This document shows positions 9,514 to 18,504 of a stretch of DNA of 64,000 nt, one piece after another. A program made the translations under genes and the position numbers. The stretch's first letter is position 1. Every line of letters begins with the position of its first letter. This DNA comes from Streptococcus sp. SN-1 (GTDB lineage: Bacteria; Bacillota; Bacilli; Lactobacillales; Streptococcaceae): positions 1,764,501-1,828,500 of the forward strand of contig NZ_AP028929.1 in NCBI RefSeq assembly GCF_041154385.1, read 5' to 3'. Under the pieces are notes generated by a model. The model was given only the letters and a program-made list of their open reading frames with translations. It did no database searches and was not told the origin of the DNA.

Positions 9514-10247
9514 TATCTATATTTTTCTAAGGTCAGGACTGTTTTTAATCCTAATTTTTTTGCAATTTCGTACAAATCAACCTTGTTTTCAATTTGTCGT
9601 AGAATGAACTGTTCCCGCAAGGCTTGAGCGGATAAGGTTGAGAAACCTTTCTCCTTGACAAAAGCTTCTAGCTGACGAAAGGCCCACTGACGAGAATAGG
9701 CTTTCCCTCCCCTTTCAAAGAGATAGGTCTGGCCCATCAAGGGTTCCAATTCTGAAAGCAAGGTCGTGGGAATGGTGACAATCCTCTGTTGGGAAGCCTT
9801 CTTGATTCGCAACACCTGAAAATCCAGATTGATATCCTCAACCTTGAGAGCTAAAATCTCACTCGGCAAGAGCCCCATTTCTAGAATTAAGAGCGCTAGC
9901 AAGCGACCCTCTGGATAGTCACTTTCTTGCCAAAAAGAGGCTAAGTCTAGAATTTCTGGTTTTTCGGTCTTCTTTTCAGCTTGTTTGGCTAATTCCAAGC
10001 GATAAAAGTTGTCCACCTCTCCTTTTTGATAGAGAAAGTAGAGAAATTGGTTACAGGCCGAAATCTTTCGCTTCTGGGCGCTGATTTTTAGATTGGCTAG
10101 CTGAGCTTGGTAAATCTTGAGACTGGTCTCAGAAATCCGCTCGCCTACCAAATCTACAAACTGTTCCAAATCATACTTATAAGACTGCTTGGAATTGGCA
10201 GACAAGACCTGCTTTTCCTCTAAGAAATCTGAAATCCTATCTCTCAT
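9513..10247 (-). CDS. XerD-like protein with degenerate tyrosine-recombinase site
   Basis: A 244-residue tyrosine-recombinase fold protein: SAM-like core-binding domain (1-90) and catalytic-type domain (100-244). Compared with the family catalytic set, Arg-I is replaced by Leu127 (GLLPSE in place of GLRxSE), the HxxR histidine by Gln208 and the second His by Leu234; Lys149/150, Arg211 and Tyr243 remain. The pneumococcal orthologue is described as not acting at the dif(SL) site, where XerS is used, so a structural or DNA-binding role is likely. Start 10247 uses an ATGA overlap with the CBS-protein gene. Confidence 0.88.
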   Translation of the reverse strand: MRDRISDFLEEKQVLSANSKQSYKYDLEQFVDLVGERISETSLKIYQAQLANLKISAQKRKISACNQFLYFLYQKGEVDNFYRLELAKQAEKKTEKPEILDLASFWQESDYPEGRLLALLILEMGLLPSEILALKVEDINLDFQVLRIKKASQQRIVTIPTTLLSELEPLMGQTYLFERGGKAYSRQWAFRQLEAFVKEKGFSTLSAQALREQFILRQIENKVDLYEIAKKLGLKTVLTLEKYR

Positions 10248-10705
10248 CGGCATCGAATCTCATATTCCTTACTAAAGTCATGCAAGAGGGCATTGACTGC
10301 CTTGAGGATAGACTTGCGCGTGATAATTCCTTGGAAAATACCAGACGCATCCACAACCGGTAAGAAGGACTCATCTACCAGCTTGTGCAAGACCTCCGTA
10401 ATGGTAAAATCAGGCGAGACGACCGCTACGTCCGTTCTCGTCATATGAACGATATCCGTATCTGCCATGATTTCTTGACTCAAATCATGCTCCATCTGAT
10501 AAGCCATAATATCTCTGAGCCCAATCGTCCCAACAAACTGTTTTTCATCTGTCACAACAGGAACACGGGTATAGGTCATCTGACTGAGCAAGAGGGTAGC
10601 GTGATCTGCATTGTGGGTATCAATCAACACAGCTAGATTTTCAGCAGGGGTCAAAAAAGTTTCCTCTTGCCCCAATAAGAAAGTCTCAAACTCCTTGGCA
10701 ATCAT
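10244..10705 (-). CDS. CBS-domain protein, DarB/CbpB-like
   Basis: A 153-residue cytosolic protein made of two CBS domains (about 15-75 and 80-145), with no other domain. Size and architecture fit the YkuL/DarB/CbpB family, which in Bacillus and Listeria bind cyclic di-AMP and, when unliganded, activate Rel/pyruvate carboxylase; ligand binding here is inferred from architecture only. It overlaps both neighbours by 4 bp (ATGA). Confidence 0.75.
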   Translation of the reverse strand: MIAKEFETFLLGQEETFLTPAENLAVLIDTHNADHATLLLSQMTYTRVPVVTDEKQFVGTIGLRDIMAYQMEHDLSQEIMADTDIVHMTRTDVAVVSPDFTITEVLHKLVDESFLPVVDASGIFQGIITRKSILKAVNALLHDFSKEYEIRCR

Positions 10706-11223
10706 CGGCTAAACTCCTTGGACAAGCCTGGATACACCTCATGGTCTCGTGTCAAAAAGTCCACTTTGAAATAACTGTCATCAATCTCCACACGAGCATA
10801 GAGACATTCTCTGATAGTACCACGCGGTTGACTGATGGAACCTGGATTTAGAAAGAGGGTTTTGCCTTCCATCCAAGCACTTGGCACATGCAAGTGACCA
10901 TAGAGGCAGATATCAGCCTCTTCCTCCTGAGCCCAGTAGTCCAACTTTTGAAAGTTGAAATTAATGTCAAACAAGTGTCCATGAGTTTGGATAATCTTGG
11001 TCGAACCAAGCTCAGTCACCAAACGTTCTGGATAGCCAGCGTAGAAGTCCATGTTCCCTTTAACTACACGGATGCCCTCCCAAAGTGGAGAATCTGGACG
11101 CAGTTCAGAATCGCCATTATGAAAAACGGCGTCAACTTTGCCCACATAGCGATCACGGATTTCTTCCACAATCAAGCTATCGCCATGGGAATCGCTCATT
11201 ACAATGATGGTTTGCTTTGCCAT
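10702..11223 (-). CDS. Metallophosphoesterase, YfcE/MJ0936 family
   Basis: A 173-residue phosphodiesterase of the calcineurin-like superfamily. All metal-binding motifs are present in order: SDSHGD, HNGDSE, GNMD, THGH and YGHLHVP. Members hydrolyse model phosphodiesters with Mn; the natural substrate is not known. The gene overlaps the rdgB fusion gene by 25 bp, in the conserved Firmicute order murI-rdgB-phosphodiesterase. Confidence 0.88.
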   Translation of the reverse strand: MAKQTIIVMSDSHGDSLIVEEIRDRYVGKVDAVFHNGDSELRPDSPLWEGIRVVKGNMDFYAGYPERLVTELGSTKIIQTHGHLFDINFNFQKLDYWAQEEEADICLYGHLHVPSAWMEGKTLFLNPGSISQPRGTIRECLYARVEIDDSYFKVDFLTRDHEVYPGLSKEFSR

Positions 11224-12170
11224 GATGGAAATACCTCCAAAAGTTTCTTAACGGCTAAGGCACGGTGAGATTGACTATTTTTTTCTTCAAGGGTTAATTC
11301 AGCTGAGGACTTTCCTGTCTCTCTTACAAGGAAGAGGGGATCGTAACCAAATCCATTTTCACCCTTAGGTTCAAAGTTAATGTAGCCTGGCCAGTCTGCT
11401 TCAACAACCAAGCTTTCCTTGTTTGGACTGGCTACGACTAGGGTTGTATGGAATTGAGCCGAGCGGTCCTTGAGTTCAAAGACCATGGCCAACTCGTGCA
11501 AGAGTTTGGCATTGTTTTCCCTGTCAGTAGCTCCGATACCTGCAAAACGTGCTGACCAGACCCCTGGAAGACCTCCGAGGATATCGACTTTTAGACCCGA
11601 GTCATCTGCCAGAACCATCTTGCCAGTTAACCGGGAAATGGTTTCTGCCTTGAGACGGGCATTTTCTTCAAAGGTCATGCCTGTTTCAGCTACTTCAGGT
11701 AGGTCTGGATAATCATTAAGATTTTCTACATCGTAGCCTAGCTTGTCAAAGATAGCTCGGAATTCCTTGGTCTTGCCCTCGTTACGAGTCGCAATCAATA
11801 AGGTTTCTCTAACTTTGCTTGTCTCAAAGAAATCATGAACATTGACCCCTTCTTTAGGCAATTCCACATGCAGGAGTTGTCCATTTTCAACCAAGAGTAA
11901 AGCCCCCTGACGTTGTATGACTTCCACATTTCGTCCCATTTCTTGGTTGAGGATATCTACCACAAAAGACAATAAACGGTAGCGAGAACCATAGCGTAAA
12001 ACAGTAACAGAAACAGGAAAACCTCGATCCTCATCTCGAAATCTTTGGGCAAACTCCAATAGAGGAAAATCCAAGTCATCATCCGTCAACGTCCGGACGC
12101 CACCAAAAATACCATAGGACCCGACGTACCAGTCCTGGTCATCCTTGTATTCATAAATTTTATTTGTCAT
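11199..12170 (-). CDS. rdgB: XTP/dITP diphosphatase (RdgB/HAM1) with N-terminal extension
   Basis: A 323-residue protein. Residues ~130-323 are a complete house-cleaning nucleotidase: [11 protein letters not shown] substrate loop, LADDSGL with the catalytic Asp, [11 protein letters not shown] and [11 protein letters not shown]. It removes XTP, ITP and dITP from the nucleotide pool. Residues 1-125 are an extra domain absent from E. coli RdgB, which I do not recognise beyond its being shared by streptococcal orthologues. The ATG at 12170 overlaps the murI stop (ATGA); an upstream in-frame start gives a poor N terminus. Confidence 0.9.
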   Translation of the reverse strand: MTNKIYEYKDDQDWYVGSYGIFGGVRTLTDDDLDFPLLEFAQRFRDEDRGFPVSVTVLRYGSRYRLLSFVVDILNQEMGRNVEVIQRQGALLLVENGQLLHVELPKEGVNVHDFFETSKVRETLLIATRNEGKTKEFRAIFDKLGYDVENLNDYPDLPEVAETGMTFEENARLKAETISRLTGKMVLADDSGLKVDILGGLPGVWSARFAGIGATDRENNAKLLHELAMVFELKDRSAQFHTTLVVASPNKESLVVEADWPGYINFEPKGENGFGYDPLFLVRETGKSSAELTLEEKNSQSHRALAVKKLLEVFPSWQSKPSL

Positions 12171-12961
12171 AATTCTACATGCTCCACATGAATCTCTTTT
12201 TCCAGCCATTCTTCACCAATTTGTGCAAAACTTTGGCTGCTGGCTGTTGTGTAAAAACGGTGATGGAGTGGTCCAGCATCGCGACCACGATTGATTTCAA
12301 AATAATTAAGTAAGACTGAGATATCCCGTACGCACTCTGCCCCACTATCGATAAGTTGAACCTTGGGCCCCATGACATTTTGAATAATAGGTCTGAGCAG
12401 TGGATAATGGGTACAACCCAAAATCAGGCTATCCACCTTTCCAACCAAGGGACGCAGGGTTTCATAGACCACTTTCTTGGTGACACTGGTTGACAGAGCA
12501 CCAGACTCCACCAAGGGAGCAAACTTGGGACAGGCCAAACTTTCCACTTGTAAGTCCGGATCCAGATCGTTGATTTTCTGGCGGTAGATATCTGATTGTA
12601 CCGTCATGGGTGTTCCAATGACTCCGATTTTCCCACCTTGGCTGGACTTGATGGCTGCCGAAGCTCCTGGCAAAATCACACCCAAGACAGGAATATCTAG
12701 TTGAGCCTTGATTTCTTCCCAGACGACCGCAGTCGCAGTATTACAAGCAATGACAATCATTTTGACATCCTTGGTCAAGAGAAAGTTGACCAACTGCCAA
12801 GTATATTCACGAATTTGCTCAGCAGGACGGGGACCATAGGGAGCCCGCGCCGAATCTCCAATATAGACGATTTCTTCATGAGGAAGCTGGCGCATGAGCT
12901 CACGCACAACGGTCAAGCCCCCGACACCCGAATCCAAAAAACCAATTGGTCGATTATCCAT
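12167..12961 (-). CDS. murI: Glutamate racemase
   Basis: A 264-residue cofactor-independent racemase making D-glutamate for peptidoglycan. DSGVGGLTV (Asp10 region), IACNTATAV with Cys73 and LGCTHYPLL with Cys183 provide the two-thiol catalytic pair. Length is normal. It is the first gene of the nine-gene operon that ends at yidD. The 200-bp upstream gap to yneF is AT-rich; I could not assign a convincing -35/-10 pair. Confidence 0.94.
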   Translation of the reverse strand: MDNRPIGFLDSGVGGLTVVRELMRQLPHEEIVYIGDSARAPYGPRPAEQIREYTWQLVNFLLTKDVKMIVIACNTATAVVWEEIKAQLDIPVLGVILPGASAAIKSSQGGKIGVIGTPMTVQSDIYRQKINDLDPDLQVESLACPKFAPLVESGALSTSVTKKVVYETLRPLVGKVDSLILGCTHYPLLRPIIQNVMGPKVQLIDSGAECVRDISVLLNYFEINRGRDAGPLHHRFYTTASSQSFAQIGEEWLEKEIHVEHVEL

Positions 12962-13163
12962 ACAGTCTTCTTTCTAGTCTTTTTTCTGATTGATAGTTCA
13001 TTATGATTACCGTTCCTTATGAACTGAATAATAACAGCCTAATCAACAACCATCTCTCTTAATCATAATCAAATATCAATAGAATGCAAGGAAAAAGTCT
13101 CATCCCTAAACCATAGTCAACATAGTGAGAAGTCTGGAACTTTCATCCCAGACTTTTCCTTAT

Positions 13164-13412
13164 TTATTTTTTCTTTTTATTGTTAGCAAGGGCTGCCTTT
13201 TGTTGGCGGATGATTTGGTGGTAAACTTGTTGTACCTTAGCTTCGCTTGGTTTTTGACCATTTGCACTCAAAAGAGTACGAACTGCTTCAGCATTCAAAC
13301 GTGGGTTGTCAGCGAATTCTTTTTCAATTTGCTTACGAACCAAGTACATTCCTCCAAGAGCTCCTCCTAGAAAAGCTAGCACAATCAATACAATTGCTAA
13401 TAGTAAATCCAT
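13164..13412 (-). CDS. yneF: YneF family (UPF0154) small membrane protein
   Basis: An 82-residue protein with one N-terminal transmembrane helix (residues 2-24) followed by a charged cytoplasmic part with [21 protein letters not shown], the block that defines UPF0154, and a lysine-rich tail. Its function is unknown. The ATG at 13412 is 7 nt after GGAG; an ATG immediately upstream (13415) is equally possible. A TATAAT lies shortly upstream (near 13450). Confidence 0.85.
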
Positions 13413-13466
13413 CATTTTTCTCCTGTTTCTTTTTGAGTCTCTTTCATTATACCACAAACTAGCCAC

Positions 13467-14080
13467 CCTGACTAGTTTGTTTTACGCTTTCAGGGAGGGA
13501 ATAGACAGCAAAAAGAACCCTGCTTTTCTGCGAAAGAGGGCTCCTTACTGAGTTTAATTTACATAGATAGCCAGTGTTTGATAGGGTTTGAGTAGAATTT
13601 TTTCAGACACTTCTCTTGTCTTGTTATTTAAAATCAAATAAATACGTTCTATAAAATTAATATAGGAACGATAAAACAAAAGAGAAGAAAATTATTTCCT
13701 TGGCTGGCATCTAACTCATTAAACTTTCGTTTAGAATAAGAAAACTTATTATCCATTGCAATTACATAAATGATAAATAACACTGATAATTATAGGTGTT
13801 TAAAATTCATTAATCAAATTAAGTCAACTAGAATAGACTTGTTTGGTATCTTGTTGAATCTTTTCAACTACAATCTATAGGTGTTATTATGGATCATTTC
13901 AACTAATTTAAATATGCACAAACTAAAAACTAATGACTAGTTGGAATATTAAAAATTCAATTTCTAACCAGCTAATCTTGCTTCAAACAGTTATCGAACA
14001 AGTCTAATAAGACAACAATTAATACTAAAGAAGGTCAAACATAATAAACACTCCACAAAAGAGCACTTGGGTACTTAACT
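13467..14080. other. AT-rich gene-free region with an orphan terminator-like hairpin
   Basis: About 600 bp without a plausible gene on either strand. At 13511-13545 there is a hairpin (GAACCCT with AGGGCTC) followed on the minus strand by a T run, far from any minus-strand stop codon. The remainder is AT-rich and contains nothing I recognise. It marks the downstream border of the accessory cluster. Confidence 0.6.
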
Positions 14081-14734
14081 TTATCCTCTATTCTCCATAT
14101 TTGGTAAAGATAATCTAAATCGAATAATAATCATCCTAATAATAAAACCTAAAATGAAGATTATTATAAACGTCGAAATTCTAGAAAAACCTATAAAATG
14201 GGTCAAACCATAGTACGAAAGTCCTACAGCAAAAGATAATAATGCATAGATATCCTCTTTCAAGACACTAGGAACCTCATTGATTAATAAATCCCTTATT
14301 ATACCCCCACCAGCTCCAGTCAAACATGCCAATAATCCAGCTGACATTAAATTGAGCTTAGTTTCAATTAAAACTGTCGGTCCAATTAAAGAAAATATAA
14401 TTAAGCCAATCGAGTCAAAGATTAAGTAGGCTTCGCGTAACCATCTATATGTTTCTGAATTATAGCCATAATTTGAACGATTTAAAACAACAAAAATATA
14501 CATTATAATTGCAACAAATATCGCAAGATAAATCGAACTGGGATCAAAAAGTGCCGAAGGAAATCTACTTATTATAGAATCACGTAAAATACCGCCCCCG
14601 ACAGCTGTGACAATAGCCAACAAACTAATCCCAAAAATATCCAGATGTTTATCAAAACCTTTTATAGCACCCGATGCTGCAAATGCAATCGTTCCAATAT
14701 AATTACATACTAAAAGGAATAGGTCAAAGTCCAT
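14081..14734 (-). CDS. TRIC/UPF0126 family membrane protein (possible glycine transporter)
   Basis: A 217-residue integral membrane protein with about seven hydrophobic segments, made of two tandem UPF0126 repeats. Each repeat carries the signature, GGGILRD in the first and GGGIIRD in the second. Prokaryotic TRIC proteins conduct cations, while E. coli YadS/YicG of the same family have been linked to glycine transport; which applies here is open. It is the last gene of the AT-rich cluster, 18 bp after the regulator gene. Confidence 0.8.
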   Translation of the reverse strand: MDFDLFLLVCNYIGTIAFAASGAIKGFDKHLDIFGISLLAIVTAVGGGILRDSIISRFPSALFDPSSIYLAIFVAIIMYIFVVLNRSNYGYNSETYRWLREAYLIFDSIGLIIFSLIGPTVLIETKLNLMSAGLLACLTGAGGGIIRDLLINEVPSVLKEDIYALLSFAVGLSYYGLTHFIGFSRISTFIIIFILGFIIRMIIIRFRLSLPNMENRG

Positions 14735-14752
14735 TTTTACTCCTCAATTATT

Positions 14753-15424
14753 TTATTCACCCTTTCTGACTTCTTGAAGGTATTTATATATACTAACTTC
14801 TGACATTTGAAATATAGAAGCAACTTTTGAAATAGAATCTTTAAATTCAAAAAAACCTTTTGTATCTAGTACTTGAACTATTGAAATTTTTTCAGATTTA
14901 CTTAATTTATATTGCGATAAGTCTTTCCCATTTGTTTCTTTAAAAATCAAATCATCTATTAAAGAATCAACTGAGTGATTAAAGTTTTCTACTATAGTTT
15001 CATCTGCAGATGTTTTATCATTATCACCGAGTAGATTTTCATCAATGATAGATATTCCTGATTCAAACAATTTTTTTAGAGATATCATTTTGGATTTATC
15101 ACTATTTATACAAATCATCCCCATTAATTCATTGAGTTCATCTTTAATAAAATAGCTTGAAGAATATAGATTTTTACCTGAATGAGTTCTACTCCGATAA
15201 TTTACTAAATAATCGTTCTCAATATAAATTTTATTTCTGACAATATCTAAAACAAAATCTGTTGCAGGTGACCCTATTTCCCTATTTGATAAATTATTTT
15301 TAATATAGACTAAGGAATGATCAAAACCATTCGTAAAATCTTGTAGAACAACTTCTGTATCATTTCCTAGAACAGTTGCCAAAAAATTGATTAAAGGGAT
15401 ATATATTTTTAGGTCCTTATTCAT
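14753..15424 (-). CDS. YheO/DauR-type transcriptional regulator
   Basis: A 223-residue protein. Residues 1-115 match a YheO-like PAS sensor (LTxDTEVVLQDF-like start, GSPATDFVLDI, TxxGKNLYSSSYFIKDE). Residues ~165-220 contain a helix-turn-helix of the HTH_22 type (KGFFEFKDSISKVASIFQMSEVSIYKYLQEV). DauR in Pseudomonas controls D-arginine catabolism, so members tend to sense amino-acid-like ligands. It is the only regulator in the cluster and is the obvious candidate to bind the palindrome at 20755. Its base composition is very AT-rich. Confidence 0.82.
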   Translation of the reverse strand: MNKDLKIYIPLINFLATVLGNDTEVVLQDFTNGFDHSLVYIKNNLSNREIGSPATDFVLDIVRNKIYIENDYLVNYRSRTHSGKNLYSSSYFIKDELNELMGMICINSDKSKMISLKKLFESGISIIDENLLGDNDKTSADETIVENFNHSVDSLIDDLIFKETNGKDLSQYKLSKSEKISIVQVLDTKGFFEFKDSISKVASIFQMSEVSIYKYLQEVRKGE

Positions 15425-15502
15425 TTTATTTCCTATCTCTATCTAATGCATTTTTCGTAAAGTCTATCATATTAGAATTAATTTTACAAATATTTGAAAC
15501 GC

Positions 15503-16903
15503 TTATTCAGCTTTACAAATTAGTTCGAATAATGCTTGAGCATAGATAGCTGTAATCAATACTAAATCATTAACCGGAATAAACTCATTAGCTTGATGCA
15601 TGGTATCTTCTGTACTAGGAAATAATGCTCCGAATGCAACTCCTTCTGACAACAAACTTGCATATGTTGATCCACCTATAACCTTTGTATATCCTTTATC
15701 ACCTGTTTGACTTTCATAAATTTTTAAAAGAGTTTTTACCAACATAGTATCTGAAGATACAAAATGTGGATCTTTCTTAACAACAATATTCAAAACCTCA
15801 TCTTCAAAATACTTTTCTAAATGCGATTTAATTTCACTAGATGACTGACTAAATGGAAAGCGGATGTCAGTAACTATTCTCCCTCCTGAACTACAATCAT
15901 AATTTGCAATTCCCACATTAAAAGTCAATTCACCTATTTCTGATTGATGGTTAATACCTAAATTTTTACCATCAGTTGTTTCATGAAAAGATTCTCCCAT
16001 ATGATTTAAAAAAGACTTCCCATTTTTAACAGGATGCTGACTTAAAAACTTAGCTAAATAAGTCGCAGCATTTACACCTTTACTTGGGGTTGAACCATGG
16101 GCAGATTTACCATATAGAGTAATCTTTAGCTCTTCATCATTCTGATCTACTTGCCCAGATACATTTGGGTGCTCTACTAAAAATCTTTGGAAGCTATCGG
16201 TAATATCTGATTCAGATCCCCCTTTTAGACGGGCTTCCGCTAGACCTGGAACCATATTTTCTTTAGTGCCACTCTTAAATTCTACTAAATAATAAATCCC
16301 AGTTTGAGAGTCATCTTTCCCTTCTTCTATCGTAAAGTGAATTATACCTTTTTCTCCATTAACCACTGGAAAATAAGCATCTGGAACGAAACCTTCATTT
16401 GGAAGTTTTTCAATAGTTTTATAATAATTCAAACATTCCCAATTTGTTTCCTCATCACTGCCTACAATCAGTTGTAGTTTCCTTTTGGGAATGTAACCAC
16501 GTTCCTTCAACAACTTCATAGCAAAAAAAGCACAAACTAGAGGGCCTTTATCATCCAAACTACCTCGAGCAATTAATTTACCGTCCTTATAGGTAGGTTC
16601 AAATGGATTACTATTCCAACCAGTTCCGACAGGAACCACATCTACATGACCTAAAACTCCAAAAGGCTCCCCAGTTTCTCCCCAGTCAATACGAGTAACA
16701 AGTGGTCCGTAATCATTTACCTTAAAACCGGCTTCATAACCCATTTTTTTGATTTCATCAATCGCTTGTTTGGGCCCTTCTCCAAGTGGGGCACCATCAA
16801 CCGGATCACCTTTTACCGAATTGATACGAAGCAAGCGTTCAATATCATTTAGAAGATCTTCTTTTCTATCTTCCACTACATTTTTCCAATTAATTGTTTC
16901 CAT
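15503..16903 (-). CDS. pepV: PepV-like M20 dipeptidase
   Basis: A 466-residue Zn dipeptidase of the PepV/carnosinase-like group. Motifs in order: GHVDVVPVGTGW (first metal His/Asp), ARGSLDDKGP (bridging Asp), GSDEETNWEC (catalytic Glu-Glu), KSAHGSTP in the lid domain, and the final metal His in DTMHQANEF. The family hydrolyses a broad range of L-dipeptides. The ATG at 16903 follows GGAGGTATAAAG. A strong hairpin separates it from the PLP enzyme gene upstream. Confidence 0.87.
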   Translation of the reverse strand: METINWKNVVEDRKEDLLNDIERLLRINSVKGDPVDGAPLGEGPKQAIDEIKKMGYEAGFKVNDYGPLVTRIDWGETGEPFGVLGHVDVVPVGTGWNSNPFEPTYKDGKLIARGSLDDKGPLVCAFFAMKLLKERGYIPKRKLQLIVGSDEETNWECLNYYKTIEKLPNEGFVPDAYFPVVNGEKGIIHFTIEEGKDDSQTGIYYLVEFKSGTKENMVPGLAEARLKGGSESDITDSFQRFLVEHPNVSGQVDQNDEELKITLYGKSAHGSTPSKGVNAATYLAKFLSQHPVKNGKSFLNHMGESFHETTDGKNLGINHQSEIGELTFNVGIANYDCSSGGRIVTDIRFPFSQSSSEIKSHLEKYFEDEVLNIVVKKDPHFVSSDTMLVKTLLKIYESQTGDKGYTKVIGGSTYASLLSEGVAFGALFPSTEDTMHQANEFIPVNDLVLITAIYAQALFELICKAE

Positions 16904-16929
16904 CTTTATACCTCCATAATTAAAAGAAA

Positions 16930-16980
16930 AACACAAAATTTTACAGATTCAATCCAAATGATATTGTAAAATTTTGTGTT
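16930..16980 (-). terminator. 16-bp perfect inverted repeat inside the cluster (terminator/attenuator)
   Basis: AACACAAAATTTTACA (16930-16945) pairs fully with 16965-16980 around a 19-nt loop. On the minus strand the stem is followed by TTTTTCTTTT. It begins 7 nt after the PLP-enzyme stop codon. It should reduce transcription into pepV, the regulator and the TRIC gene. An operator role is also possible. Confidence 0.75.
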
Positions 16981-16986
16981 AGATCT

Positions 16987-18126
16987 TTAGCTTTCCAATG
17001 CTTGTTTGAAATCTTCGATTAAATCCTCGATATTTTCAATACCACAAGAGAGTCTTAATAAGCCATCCACTACACCTTGCTCCAATCTTTCTTCTGGACT
17101 AAGGCAGGCATGAGACATTGTTGCTGGATGAGAAAGAATAGATTCAACTCCACCAAGGCTAACTGCCAAGATAGGAATACGAATTTTTTCAGTAAAAGTA
17201 ATCAATTCTTCTTTTGAAGACAATTCAAACGATAGTACTGCTCCACCATTTTTTGATTGACCCATATGTACTTCATGATTCGGATGATCCTTTAATCCAG
17301 GATAGTAAACATGTTTCACTCTTGGATGATTTTGCAAGAATTCAGCCAATTTTTGAGCATTCTTAACTGCATGGTCCATACGTATTCCCATTGTTTTCAT
17401 ACCACGCATGATTAACCAAGCATCTTCAACTCCAAGGATTCCCCCAAAGTTCTTTTGGAACAATTTTAATTCTTGATAGTATGTTTCACAATTAGTAGCA
17501 ACAAGACCTGCAATGACATCACTATGTCCATTTATAAATTTAGTAACACTTTCAACTACTATATCAACTCCAAGTTTTAGAGGTTCTTGCGCTAAAGATG
17601 TCATAAAGGTATTATCAGCCACAGTAACCAAATCATACTCCTTAGCTAACGCCACAATCTTTTTAATATCGCAAACTTTTAAAAGTGGATTTGATGGAGT
17701 TTCAAGATATATCATACGAGTATTCTCACGTATGGCTTTTTCTACTGACTCTATATCAGCCATATCTACAAAAGTATATTCAATCTTGTATTTTGGCAGG
17801 AGATTATTTACAAACTGACATGTACCCCCGTATACTTCTTTAGGTAAGATAACATGCTCTCCAGCATTAAGTAACATTAATACATTCGAGATTGCAGCCA
17901 TGCCTGATGAAAAACTAAGGGCATATTTTGAATCCTCTAGACTTCTAAAACCATCTTCAAGTGCGTCTACTGTTGGATTTGAAAAACGAGTGTACAAATA
18001 TTCTTGGCTATCGTCATAGAGATGTTTGTTATGAAAAGTTGATGTTTGGTAGATAGGAATAGAGGCAGCACCAGTATAAGTATCTAATACTTTATAGCCA
18101 TGTAATAGTTTGGTATTCTCTCTCAT
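16987..18126 (-). CDS. Cys/Met-metabolism PLP-dependent lyase (cystathionine gamma-lyase/synthase type)
   Basis: A 379-residue fold-type I enzyme. The PLP lysine is Lys196 in SVTKFINGHSD, with YTRFSNPT near 45-52, SSGMAAIS and LETPSNPLL. VYGGTCQF follows the cystathionine gamma-lyase/synthase pattern; the Cys typical of methionine gamma-lyase (YGCT) is Gly101 here. The reaction could be beta/gamma-elimination from cysteine, cystathionine or related thio-amino acids, or synthesis. The downstream partner of ridA (4-bp overlap) argues for an elimination that yields enamines. Confidence 0.85.
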   Translation of the reverse strand: MRENTKLLHGYKVLDTYTGAASIPIYQTSTFHNKHLYDDSQEYLYTRFSNPTVDALEDGFRSLEDSKYALSFSSGMAAISNVLMLLNAGEHVILPKEVYGGTCQFVNNLLPKYKIEYTFVDMADIESVEKAIRENTRMIYLETPSNPLLKVCDIKKIVALAKEYDLVTVADNTFMTSLAQEPLKLGVDIVVESVTKFINGHSDVIAGLVATNCETYYQELKLFQKNFGGILGVEDAWLIMRGMKTMGIRMDHAVKNAQKLAEFLQNHPRVKHVYYPGLKDHPNHEVHMGQSKNGGAVLSFELSSKEELITFTEKIRIPILAVSLGGVESILSHPATMSHACLSPEERLEQGVVDGLLRLSCGIENIEDLIEDFKQALES

Positions 18127-18503
18127 TCATCTACCTCCGCAATTGCTTCAATTTCTACCAAAGCCCCCATTGGAAGAGCTCCAACTTGGAACGCTGTACG
18201 CGCTGGATAATCTCCGTTAAAGAAACCTTGATAAACCTCATTGAACGCTTTAAAATCAGTAATATTACTCAAATAAACAGTTGTTTTGACAATCTTATCC
18301 ATAGAGGAATGATTATCTTCTAAAATCGATTTGATATTGTTAAGAGACTGACTTACTTGCCATTCAATAGTATCTTCATCGATTTTCCCCGTTGAACGGT
18401 TAATTGGTAGTTGACCTGATGTAAAAATAAGGTTACCTACAAGTGTTGCTGGGGAATAACTACCTACTGCTGCTGGAATTTTTTCACTACTTAATCGTTT
18501 CAT
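18123..18503 (-). CDS. ridA: RidA family enamine/imine deaminase
   Basis: A 126-residue trimeric protein that hydrolyses reactive enamine/imine products of PLP enzymes. The C-terminal signature GALPMGALVEIEAIAEV and the FxxVNxVY-equivalent NEVYQGFF are present, as is the Arg in PARTAFQV that binds the carboxylate. It is encoded directly before the PLP lyase with an ATGA overlap, which suits detoxification of that enzyme's product. Confidence 0.9.
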   Translation of the reverse strand: MKRLSSEKIPAAVGSYSPATLVGNLIFTSGQLPINRSTGKIDEDTIEWQVSQSLNNIKSILEDNHSSMDKIVKTTVYLSNITDFKAFNEVYQGFFNGDYPARTAFQVGALPMGALVEIEAIAEVDE

Positions 18504-18504
18504 T

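Noticed and set aside
13129..13156. Terminator for yneF
   Set aside because: AAGTCTGG/CCAGACTT forms a stem, but on the minus strand, where it would be needed, no T run follows; no plus-strand gene ends there.
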